This document shows, piece by piece, positions 22,561 through 29,158 of a stretch of 32,479 nucleotides of DNA (the stretch's first letter is position 1; each line of letters starts with the position of its first letter). A model generated the notes under the pieces. It saw only the letters and a list, made by a program, of their open reading frames with translations. It did not search any database and was not told where the DNA came from. Source of the stretch: Candidatus Gastranaerophilales bacterium (GTDB taxonomy: Bacteria; Cyanobacteriota; Vampirovibrionia; Gastranaerophilales; Gastranaerophilaceae); NCBI GenBank assembly GCA_944323655.1, contig CALUTL010000018.1, positions 1-32,479 of the forward strand, written 5' to 3'. Position numbers and translations under genes: made by a program.

Positions 22561-23685
22561 TCCTCGTCTTTCCTTACGTCTGAGGATTTCATCAGGATCT
22601 GTCGTAATTGAAGTGTCTGCTAATGTCGGATCAATGTCAGTTTGTGCTGAACCTTCCTGAACTGATTCATTTGAATTTGCCGTTAAATTATCGGTCGGCT
22701 CTCCACCGGTTGTATCATCTCCGGTTTGAGTACCGTCGGATGCAGTCTTGACATCATTTTCAGATTCTGCAACATCCTTAATTGAAACACCGTATGCATC
22801 TGCTGTTTCTTCGGCAATCTGCATACCCTGCTGACCGACTGTCATTGTTTCAGTACCTTGTTCAACAGCTTCACGGCCTACTTTTTTCCCGCCGCCAAAC
22901 AGCCCGCCAAAGATTCCGCCGAACAATCCACCCAATATCATACCAACTCCGGTAAATGCACCTGCAACCATGCCGGCTACTATACCTATATTTCTTGAGC
23001 TTTTATCACCTAAAAGCTCATTTCCGATGGATACGGTTTCAGAACCAAAATCTATTGATTCCTGTGAAGATACGGCTCCGCCATTAACTATCGCATCTAT
23101 TTCATCCAATTCAGCGTCCAGACCTTCTATTTGATTTTGAGCATTTTGCCCAAGCGCCGCTGCAACCGCTTGCAAGCCTTGTATTTCACCTCGTTCTGCC
23201 GGATTTTGCAATATCCGTGGTTTTTTATTTTCTGCTATCAAAGATTCTATTTGTGATTTTAATGAATCCAACTGAGTCTTTACATTATCTCCTATCGCCG
23301 TCGCTTCATCTCCTATTGCTTCAGCCGAAGCAAGCAAAGGTGCCATCTCTGTAATTGACTGCAAGGTTAAATCTTCTTTTGTTTTGCTTTCTTCTATAAA
23401 GACCTTGCCCTGATTTTTAAGACTCATTCCGCCATCTGAAAGCTGTTGTCGTAAATCAGTTGCAGCATTTCCAGTTGTACCTTCATCTTCTGAAGATGCC
23501 ATTTCATATGTTATCTCATCCGCATTTTCAGTACCTGCCATCTGTCGTGCCCAAGCTAAAACCTCATCCGGCACCTCCTGACCTTCATCTTGATATTCCA
23601 AAACCTCATTTGCTGTTAAATCATTCCAATTAATACTTAAATCCTGAGGTTTTGTTCCGTAGTTACCGCTAATTGCATCTACCAT
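22552..23685 (-). CDS. Acidic protein with glycine-zipper segment and internal repeats
   Basis: A 377-residue orphan with AAGGAG before its ATG. It is strongly acidic. A glycine-rich hydrophobic segment (residues 233-266, with GLFGGIFGGLFGGGKK at its end) could span or pore a membrane. A 13-residue unit occurs on both sides of it: ESIDFGSETVSIG (209-221) and EAVEQGTETMTVG (272-284), with a weaker third copy, EAIGDEATAIG, at 122-132. The C-terminal 70 residues are Thr/Asp/Asn-rich and disordered. No signal peptide. The overall plan, helices around a hydrophobic glycine segment, resembles secreted translocator or effector proteins, but that is only a shape argument. Function is unknown. Confidence 0.82.
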   Translation of the reverse strand: MVDAISGNYGTKPQDLSINWNDLTANEVLEYQDEGQEVPDEVLAWARQMAGTENADEITYEMASSEDEGTTGNAATDLRQQLSDGGMSLKNQGKVFIEESKTKEDLTLQSITEMAPLLASAEAIGDEATAIGDNVKTQLDSLKSQIESLIAENKKPRILQNPAERGEIQGLQAVAAALGQNAQNQIEGLDAELDEIDAIVNGGAVSSQESIDFGSETVSIGNELLGDKSSRNIGIVAGMVAGAFTGVGMILGGLFGGIFGGLFGGGKKVGREAVEQGTETMTVGQQGMQIAEETADAYGVSIKDVAESENDVKTASDGTQTGDDTTGGEPTDNLTANSNESVQEGSAQTDIDPTLADTSITTDPDEILRRKERRGLA

Positions 23686-23949
23686 GGTTTTCTCCTTATT
23701 CTTTTTTGCATAAAAACACTTTTCTATTATCGGAATATGGATTATTAAACTTTAACTAAATTATGCCTAAAACTCTCAAAATCATTGTTAATCAAGAGTT
23801 TTACAGATTTAACAAAACTTCAAATAAGGTTTATTTGTAAAGTTATGTAACAAAATTTATATAAAGTGAATATAAAAAGTCAATATTTTTTTACCTGAAT
23901 TTTTTATATAAGTACGAGAGATAAATAAAGAAAAAGAGAGGCTTTAAAG

Positions 23950-24123
23950 ATGGCTAGAACCTTGCTATTCACTAATGTCACAGAAAAATATAAAGAAACT
24001 TCCGACGCTTTGAAAGAAGTAAAATTTGAAACAAGACAAGTTATCCGCAAAACACTTGTTGAAATGATGAGGCAATCATTCTTTCACGGTGCAAGCCGAT
24101 ACGGAACCAATTTTATAGCATAG
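23950..24123 (+). CDS. 57-residue basic orphan protein
   Basis: A short gene with GAGAGG 8 nt before the ATG at 23950. It encodes MARTLLFTNVTEKYKETSD followed by a basic helix (VIRKTLVEMMRQSFFHG) and ends NFIA. The 264-nt gap before it, shared with the divergent gene at 23685, is very AT-rich and holds a possible -10 (TATAAG region near 23903) and an inverted repeat AAAACTCT/AGAGTTTT (23769-23776 with 23795-23802). The segment after the stop folds strongly (24124-24245). It may be a real small protein or a leader in front of a regulatory RNA. Unrecognised. Confidence 0.6.
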   Translation: MARTLLFTNVTEKYKETSDALKEVKFETRQVIRKTLVEMMRQSFFHGASRYGTNFIA

Positions 24124-24219
24124 CGGCATAAAAATAAATGCCGTGGGTTATGCAAATATGCAGCCCGTTGGAAATTAAGGACAGGAAAGGCAAATTAAGG
24201 ATAGGAATGGAAATAAATT
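24124..24219 (+). ncRNA. Candidate structured GGA-rich RNA
   Basis: Directly after the stop at 24123 come a hairpin CGGCAT/ATGCCG (24124-24129 with 24138-24143), a second fold GGG-TGCA/TGCA-CCC (24145-24166), and a purine-rich stretch with six GGA triplets including two near-copies of a 20-nt unit starting AAATTAAGGA, before a perfect terminator. Such a run of GGA between hairpins resembles RNAs that titrate CsrA. It may be the 3' part of the mRNA of the 23950 gene or an RNA of its own. Confidence 0.4.
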
Positions 24220-24245
24220 AAGACCGGTACATCCGGTCTTTTTTA
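24220..24245 (+). terminator. Terminator of the 23950 transcript
   Basis: A perfect 8-bp stem AAGACCGG/CCGGTCTT with a 5-nt loop and six T. The T run contains the stop of the opposite-strand TspO-like gene. Confidence 0.92.
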
Positions 24246-24644
24246 TGTGTTAAGTTCCAGAATAAGCTTATTTAAAACACAGGCAAATCCTAGCCACAAC
24301 AAATACGGAATCTGCAAAATTCCCGCAATTATCGACAATCTTAAAAATAAAATTATCATCAATGCAACTAAGATAAACAGTAAAATTGCAATTAAAAAAG
24401 CTTTCTTGATATCGTGATCTATAAAAAATACCTTCGTCCAGTATAAATTCACTGATAATTGAACAAAAAACACCAAAATTGCTAAATATTTTATAAATAC
24501 TTGCGGGGCTAAAACAACAAGTATAAATGAAATGAACATTAACAAAAACAGCACACTCCAAACATATTTAAAAACAAATTTTGGCGGCGTTATAGAGGGT
24601 TTTATTATGGTATCAAAAAAATTGTCATCGTAACTGTAAAACAT
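24243..24644 (-). CDS. TspO/MBR family membrane protein
   Basis: A 133-residue protein with five hydrophobic spans, the hallmark of TspO (tryptophan-rich sensory protein / benzodiazepine-receptor-like). Family marks include KPSITPPKFVFKYVWSVLF (residues ~14-32, the Pro-rich first helix start), LSVNLYWTKVFF, and the C-terminal PYLLWLGFACVLNKLILELN. It has fewer tryptophans than classical TspO. TspO binds porphyrins and lipids and takes part in stress responses; the role here is unknown. The ATG at 24644 is chosen over a TTG at 24665; there is no ribosome-binding site, but TATACT is 6 nt upstream. Its stop is inside the T run of the opposite terminator. Confidence 0.82.
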   Translation of the reverse strand: MFYSYDDNFFDTIIKPSITPPKFVFKYVWSVLFLLMFISFILVVLAPQVFIKYLAILVFFVQLSVNLYWTKVFFIDHDIKKAFLIAILLFILVALMIILFLRLSIIAGILQIPYLLWLGFACVLNKLILELNT

Positions 24645-24650
24645 AATTTC

Positions 24651-24656
24651 AGTATA
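24651..24656 (-). promoter_or_regulatory. -10-like hexamer 6 nt before the TspO-like gene
   Basis: TATACT on the minus strand, 6 nt before the ATG at 24644, with no ribosome-binding site. Confidence 0.4.
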
Positions 24657-24783
24657 AAATAACAACTTAATTATAACATTAGACCTGTCGGCAATTAATA
24701 TTACTTAATAATTTTAACTAAATACGAAATATTTTTATATATATGGGTATATATAAAGTATATACTAATTGGAGAGAAGTTTT

Positions 24784-25095
24784 ATGTCTATTAATGCGCT
24801 TGCGGCATCAGCATCCTTTAGCTGCGGAATGTCTGTTAACAACAACGATTATCAGGAGATTATACGAAAATTGAGAGCATACGGGGTTACCCCGAGCGGA
24901 GATTACTATACTGACAAAGCTAAACTCAATAAAATTGAAGAAGCTAAAGACAGTAAAAATACTAAATTTTCAAATTCTGACAACAAAGAAAAGCCTCAAG
25001 AAGTTGAAAAAAACAATGAACCTCAAATTGTTGACAAAGGCGAAGGTACTGATCAATTAGCTATGTTAAACAGACTTCAACTCGGACTTATGTAA
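24784..25095 (+). CDS. Small polar protein with LRAYGV motif and LGL end
   Basis: A 103-residue orphan. The ATG at 24784 has GGAGAGAAG upstream and is preferred over one five codons earlier. The order is a Ser/Ala-rich N-terminus (SINALAASASFSCG), a helix with IIRKLRAYGVTPSGDYYTD (about 28-46), a long acidic-basic disordered tract (Lys/Glu/Asn) and a conserved-looking end, LNRLQLGLM. The LRAYGV unit and the LGL end both recur in the gene at 25767 (LEALGI and KIALGL). No signal peptide. The shared ends on small disordered proteins look like export or docking signals, but this is unproven. Confidence 0.74.
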   Translation: MSINALAASASFSCGMSVNNNDYQEIIRKLRAYGVTPSGDYYTDKAKLNKIEEAKDSKNTKFSNSDNKEKPQEVEKNNEPQIVDKGEGTDQLAMLNRLQLGLM

Positions 25096-25124
25096 TTAAT
25101 AGCAAAAAAAATTTTCACACGTTT

Positions 25125-25130
25125 TATAAT
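25125..25130 (+). promoter_or_regulatory. -10 hexamer 4 nt before the CheD-like gene
   Basis: A perfect TATAAT, 4 nt before the ATG at 25135, with no ribosome-binding site. Confidence 0.42.
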
Positions 25131-25134
25131 ATGT

Positions 25135-25713
25135 ATGAAAAATATATCATTCACCTCAGCCATAAGACCGGTAAGTTCAGCAGAATTTCAAAAAACAATA
25201 GAGAAAATCTCTTATCAAAATCATGTCTGCTACCCTTGGACAATAAGAGAAAGTGTAAAAGCTGCGGACGCTTTCACTTTCGACATTATAGACTGCACAA
25301 TGTGCGGAATTACTGATGGGGAAAAGGTTCTGATGATGCATATTTGTCCGACTATGGATACTAACACAGATTTTTCAAAAATTAAAGATTATTTAAGTAA
25401 AAAAATCAATTTTAAATCTAAAAACCTGAACGCAGTTGTGCTTGGCGCAAAATATTATCCGGATGATAACAGAAGTTTTAAACTTTTTGACAATTTTATT
25501 AAATTTCTTAAATCCAAAAAAGTTCCGACAACAACAGTCCGAGGAGGAGAAGTTTATGAACCTGTGGATGTTTTATACAAAAGTCAAACTGACGAATGGA
25601 TTATTGCAAGCAAATATCTGGACAACTATATTCACAAGGATCAGCCTATTAACGTGTTAAAAAGAATTTTCCCTGAAATTAAACTTTCAGCCTTCGACAA
25701 AATAACTAAATAA
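25135..25713 (+). CDS. CheD-like deamidase-fold protein (tentative)
   Basis: A 192-residue protein that I do not recognise by family but whose layout matches CheD-type glutamine deamidases (CNF1/YfiH fold). After an N-terminal SFTS element and a helix comes FDIIDCTMCGITD (50-61), a hydrophobic strand ending in MMHICPT (67-73), then LNAVVLGAK (98-106) and a helix RSFKLFDNFIKFLKSKKV (113-130) followed by the PTTTVRGG turn. CheD has GSC...H-x-x-LP, then an F-GGA strand, a helix and an EDVGG turn in the same order. Cys54 (or Cys57) and His69 would be the catalytic pair. No chemotaxis genes adjoin. The ATG lacks a ribosome-binding site. Alternative: an unrelated orphan. Confidence 0.7.
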   Translation: MKNISFTSAIRPVSSAEFQKTIEKISYQNHVCYPWTIRESVKAADAFTFDIIDCTMCGITDGEKVLMMHICPTMDTNTDFSKIKDYLSKKINFKSKNLNAVVLGAKYYPDDNRSFKLFDNFIKFLKSKKVPTTTVRGGEVYEPVDVLYKSQTDEWIIASKYLDNYIHKDQPINVLKRIFPEIKLSAFDKITK

Positions 25714-25714
25714 A

Positions 25715-25744
25715 AAAGGAAGCATTAAAAATAACGCTTCCTTT
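25715..25744. terminator. Bidirectional terminator between convergent genes
   Basis: A 9-bp stem (25715-25723 with 25736-25744). On the minus strand a run of six T follows; on the plus strand the tail is TTTAATT. It serves the genes ending at 25713 and 25767. Confidence 0.88.
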
Positions 25745-25766
25745 AATTAATTTATTTTTATTTGGA

Positions 25767-26261
25767 TTACAATCCCAAAGCTATTTTATTGTTAGTAGAA
25801 ATCATGTTCATTGCAGAATACATATTGTTTTGAGAAGTTTGAATATTATCATATCTGTCTTCCAAATTGTTAAGTCTGTTTAAATATGTTGACAATTGCG
25901 CTAATACTGCCGGATTACCTTCTGCATCCTCCAACATAGCTTCCAGTTCACTGCCAATATTATCTAAAATATCATCAATGTCATCATCGCTTGCAACAGA
26001 AACACCAACTTCCGATGCCAAAGCTCTTGCATCAGATAAAATTTCGTTTTCAGAAGGATTATCCTGTTTGTTGTCTGATTTTTGTTCGGCTTCTTTTACA
26101 GCAATTTTTGCCTGTGCCTGTGATTCTGTCATCCCATCAGTAACTGCAATACCTAAAGCTTCCAGTTTTGATCTTGTTTCCTGACTAAGATTTGTTTTTT
26201 TTGACAATGCTTCACTGGCTGCAGATGAACCTGCATTTACTGCCGAAATAGATGTTGTCAT
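25767..26261 (-). CDS. Acidic small helical protein with LEALGI motif and LGL end
   Basis: A 164-residue orphan with AAAGGAC before its ATG. The N-terminus is Ser/Ala-rich and unstructured (TTSISAVNAGSSAASEALS). A helix carries RSKLEALGIAVTDGMTESQ (31-49), related to the LRAYGV unit of the gene at 24784. A Lys/Glu/Asp disordered tract (55-75), an acidic helix region (80-120) and a C-terminal helix (LSTYLNRLNNLEDRYDNIQ, then NNMYSAMNMISTNNKIALGL) follow. The terminal plan, polar N-terminus and amphipathic C-terminal helix ending LGL, resembles flagellin-like or secreted-filament proteins in form only. No signal peptide or cysteine. Confidence 0.77.
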   Translation of the reverse strand: MTTSISAVNAGSSAASEALSKKTNLSQETRSKLEALGIAVTDGMTESQAQAKIAVKEAEQKSDNKQDNPSENEILSDARALASEVGVSVASDDDIDDILDNIGSELEAMLEDAEGNPAVLAQLSTYLNRLNNLEDRYDNIQTSQNNMYSAMNMISTNNKIALGL

Positions 26262-26551
26262 ACCCGTACGTCCTTTCTTTTCAAAATACTCTCTTCCTAA
26301 TAAGATACGGATGTTATTACGGATATTCTCTTTTTAAACTTTAGGATTTTTGGGTAAATATTTACAAATCTTTAGCATTTTATTTTCTGTACAGTTCAAT
26401 GATCTCTGAAATCTTGACGTTATAAAGCAACCTGCTGCTTTTTAAACTGTATTTCATATAAAGCTTTAATAGCCCACGTCACCTATTGCCATAAGTTCAT
26501 CATGATTTACTTTGTATTTCTTTTTGTATGTAAACACTTTTGGTTATATAA
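26262..26551. other. Intergenic region without a gene
   Basis: 290 nt between two minus-strand units. I see no gene. It holds the promoter region for 25767-26261 with a short direct repeat ATCCGTA (minus strand, near 26295-26325), and a weak hairpin AAAGCA/TGCTTT (26424-26442) whose tail on the minus strand is poor. Confidence 0.6.
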
Positions 26552-26731
26552 TTAATATTTATTTTTTCTTATTTTATCTAATTCCTTTGACATTATTTCA
26601 TTTCGTTCGTCAAATTCGCTAACTTTTGCATTGTTAATTAAATCATTTGATACATAATTTTCAGTTACAATATTGCTAAAGCCATCTAAATTTGCACCAG
26701 TTAAAAATTTTTCGGAGTATATTTTTACCAT
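26552..26731 (-). CDS. 59-residue small gene coupled to the glycosyltransferase operon
   Basis: Its ATG (26729-26731) overlaps the stop of the upstream glycosyltransferase gene by one base (TAATG), so translation is coupled. It encodes 59 residues beginning MVKIYSEKFLTGANLDGF, with a Glu/Lys/Asn-rich second half (SEFDERNEIMSKELDKIRK) and no membrane segment. It is too short for a glycosyltransferase or carrier; it may be a small accessory subunit or a fragment of a larger gene. Composition and one-base overlap argue that it is real. Unrecognised. Confidence 0.58.
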   Translation of the reverse strand: MVKIYSEKFLTGANLDGFSNIVTENYVSNDLINNAKVSEFDERNEIMSKELDKIRKNKY

Positions 26732-27822
26732 TAAATCATCTTCTTACTCTCCAACATTTCAAAATCCAATAATAAATCTCTTTCACTTATTTTATTTATA
26801 TCATACTCAAACAAATTACGAACGTCTGCATTTGGCAGTTTAGTTAATGTAAAACCAGACAATACGTTTTCACTTTCCATAGATTTAAAACAACCACGCT
26901 TCAGAAATCTTTGGTATATTATAAATTTTGGAACACCTATTATTGACAAAATCTCAATTAAACCAGATCTTAAACCTATAATTCCTCTTGAATGTTTTGC
27001 TAGTTCTATTATCTCTTCATAACTAAATTTGTCTGTTACACAACCTTCAATATAATTCTCTAATTTTGTTATATTTAAAAATATTTTATATCCTTTACTC
27101 TTTAGCTCCTTTATAATATTTTCCCAAAAATCCCGTGATAATGGAGCTGAAGTATTAACTTCTGGCGCTATTATTATGAATTTTCCTAAATTATTTCTTT
27201 TTATGTAATCTTTTATTTTTAACTTTATTGATTGTGAGGTGCCTGGTAACCTAAAACTATAAACACCACACAATCCTAAATCCTTTAATATATAGGAATA
27301 GTAATGTTCTCCACTCGTGTTTATTAAAATATCTTGATTTAAATAATGTTCAACTGTAAAATACGACCTAATCTCACATCTATCATCTGAATAATAATCC
27401 GCTGAATAAAAATATAAATTTATATTATTTAAAACTAAACATCCTATATTTGGCTCGTATAACTTACATAAATTATATTTAAACTCTTTATCTACAACTA
27501 ATAAAATATCTTCTTCATTTTTATCCTTTATAATTTCTCTAAATAAATTTAAAATTATATATAATTCTCCACTTGGACAACCTGAAAGATTATATACATA
27601 TCTTTTATTTACTTTTATTTGCTGTAAATAATCCGCTAAAACTTTATATCTAGCAATCTCCGGTAGTTTTTTACGATATATTGAAAAACCAAACAAACGA
27701 ATCTCTTTTTCTAAAGTTGCAATAATTTCTTTACAATATAAAAGCCCTAACAAATAATATTTTTTTACACTTTTATTATCTGACTTTGTTTTACATAATA
27801 TTTCTTTTAAGATTTTAATCAT
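26731..27822 (-). CDS. GT-B-type glycosyltransferase-like protein, copy 2
   Basis: A 363-residue protein for surface polysaccharide assembly. The N-terminus has the motif EIRLFGFSIYRKK (about 40-52), common in capsule and O-antigen transferases. The C-terminal half has FIIIAPEVNT, FWENIIKELKSKGYKIFLN and IIGLRSGLIEILSIIGVP, the nucleotide-sugar-binding lobe of a GT-B fold, related to the GT9/heptosyltransferase style. It is a clear paralogue of the next upstream gene: same order of IKLFG, SGE-Y-IL, FLSPEA, FW-E, LRSGL-E. It overlaps that gene by 8 nt. The ribosome-binding site is weak. The donor and acceptor sugars are unknown. Confidence 0.8.
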   Translation of the reverse strand: MIKILKEILCKTKSDNKSVKKYYLLGLLYCKEIIATLEKEIRLFGFSIYRKKLPEIARYKVLADYLQQIKVNKRYVYNLSGCPSGELYIILNLFREIIKDKNEEDILLVVDKEFKYNLCKLYEPNIGCLVLNNINLYFYSADYYSDDRCEIRSYFTVEHYLNQDILINTSGEHYYSYILKDLGLCGVYSFRLPGTSQSIKLKIKDYIKRNNLGKFIIIAPEVNTSAPLSRDFWENIIKELKSKGYKIFLNITKLENYIEGCVTDKFSYEEIIELAKHSRGIIGLRSGLIEILSIIGVPKFIIYQRFLKRGCFKSMESENVLSGFTLTKLPNADVRNLFEYDINKISERDLLLDFEMLESKKMI

Positions 27823-29029
27823 TTTCTTCTGACTGTTTTAATATTTTTTCAATGCACAAATCTTGCGAAATCTCATCCATATTAAATTCACGAATGTTAT
27901 ACTTATCCGTCATTGGAATTTGTTTTATTCCAAATCCCGACATTATATATTTTGTATCCATTTCCGCAAAAATTGGACGCTGTTTAAATTTCGTATACAA
28001 AACATCCATTGAAACACCTGTCTGTATCAAAAATTCCGTCAATCCGCTTCTTAGTGAAATTATCTTTTTTGATAGTCTTGCAAGTGCAAATGCCTCAGAA
28101 AATGTTAAATTACAAGTTTTATAACTTAATGTATTTTCTAATTCAAATTCTTTTCCTGTTAAATTCATAAATACATCATAACCTTTTGATTGAAATTTGC
28201 TTATTAATTCCAACCAAAAATCTTTATCTAACATTTCACAAGATTGAGCTTCCGGAGATAGAAATACAAATTTTTCTAAATTCAGGCCTGTTGATTTTAC
28301 CTTTTCCATCATTGTCTTTTCATCTTCAGGTCTTACCTTAATCTGACGCATTGATATATTTTCTTCCGCCAGTCCTAAACGGTTCATTATCGCTTGAAAA
28401 TAATGATATTGACCAAGCTCGCTATTTTTTATATTCTGTTCTACTTGTCTGAAATAAAAATTATTAAACAGCAAAAAGAATCTTTTTCCGTCTATACTAA
28501 ATGGTTTTTCGAAAAGCTTTAACCTTAATTTCCCCATATATACATAAGGAATTTCCGGACATATCATTCTTATCATTTCTACATGATATTTTTTCGTGGC
28601 AACTAATAAAGGATGCTTGCTACCATTTTTCTTAAACAAACTGTCTAGCAAATACGTCAATATAAGATATATTTCCCCGCTATTTGCTCTTAGAATGTAG
28701 ACATCATCATAATCCCCGTTTATATATTTGAAATATCTTTTCTTAAATATTTTGAATAGCGAAACTTGATGAATTTTTAAATTTCCTAAATAATATTTTC
28801 GGAAATTATCCTTCTCTATTCGTTTTAAAATTGTCTTTCCAAAAAGTTTTATTTCTTTATTTGAGCCATCCGAATCCTTATTATTATTTTTGACCGTTGA
28901 AATAACACCATTTAAAAATTTCTGATTGATTTCTGCTGTTATATAATCCGATGTCTGTTCATAAATCGTAAAATTCAGTATTCTAAAACTTTCTTCTTTG
29001 CCATGCTTGGTATATTTAAATACTTTCAC
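27815..29029 (-). CDS. GT-B-type glycosyltransferase-like protein, copy 1
   Basis: A 404-residue paralogue of the following gene. It starts at GTG (29027-29029) with GAGG seven nt upstream; the GTG overlaps the TAG of the relic CBS reading frame (TAGTG). Marks: EIKLFGKTILKRI (about 60-72), SGEIYLILTYLL, FVFLSPEAQS, FWLELISKFQSKGYDVFMNLTG, and IISLRSGLTEFLIQTGVS. The extra ~40 N-terminal residues are not in copy 2. Two adjacent related transferases usually add successive sugars of a repeat unit. The codons are AT-rich like the rest of this operon, which may have been acquired as a block. Confidence 0.8.
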   Translation of the reverse strand: MKVFKYTKHGKEESFRILNFTIYEQTSDYITAEINQKFLNGVISTVKNNNKDSDGSNKEIKLFGKTILKRIEKDNFRKYYLGNLKIHQVSLFKIFKKRYFKYINGDYDDVYILRANSGEIYLILTYLLDSLFKKNGSKHPLLVATKKYHVEMIRMICPEIPYVYMGKLRLKLFEKPFSIDGKRFFLLFNNFYFRQVEQNIKNSELGQYHYFQAIMNRLGLAEENISMRQIKVRPEDEKTMMEKVKSTGLNLEKFVFLSPEAQSCEMLDKDFWLELISKFQSKGYDVFMNLTGKEFELENTLSYKTCNLTFSEAFALARLSKKIISLRSGLTEFLIQTGVSMDVLYTKFKQRPIFAEMDTKYIMSGFGIKQIPMTDKYNIREFNMDEISQDLCIEKILKQSEEND

Positions 29030-29158
29030 TACGCTACCTCACTATTTAAAAAATCATGAATTTGCATTACCCCAATAGGAGTTTTATCTTCTACATCAAA
29101 AATATTTATAATCTGAATTTTCTTGTACTGATATCGTATTTTCTGTCGTTACTAGCAT
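29029..29158 (-). pseudogene. Relic of a CBS-domain gene
   Basis: Between the HAD gene and the glycosyltransferase lie 130 nt in which the start context (TAATG overlapping the HAD stop, ribosome-binding GAGG) and the end context (TAGTG overlapping the next start) survive but in different frames. Frame one gives 20 residues (MLVTTENTISVQEN...) and stops at a T run. Frame two ends NIFDVEDKTPIGVMQIHDFL then NSEVA, the form of the last CBS motif of KdsD/KpsF-like arabinose-5-phosphate isomerases (P-G-x-x-x-H-D-L-L). Losing one T in the TTTTT near 29098-29102 would join the frames into about 42 residues, far too short for an intact isomerase. It could be a deletion relic or a real mini-CBS with a sequencing error. 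Confidence 0.55.

Noticed and set aside
23769-23802. Inverted repeat as a terminator
   Set aside because: It lies between two divergent promoters with no gene end near it; more likely chance or a protein site.
25131-25316. ATG four bases upstream of the CheD-like ATG, in another frame
   Set aside because: It gives a 61-codon frame rich in His and Arg inside the better-supported gene and has no ribosome-binding site.
26424-26442. Hairpin AAAGCA/TGCTTT as terminator of the sugar operon
   Set aside because: The stem is short and the minus-strand tail is not T-rich; it lies over 100 nt after the last stop. Kept only as a note.
27852-28124. Open frame of 90 codons on the plus strand
   Set aside because: It is antisense to the well-supported glycosyltransferase gene.
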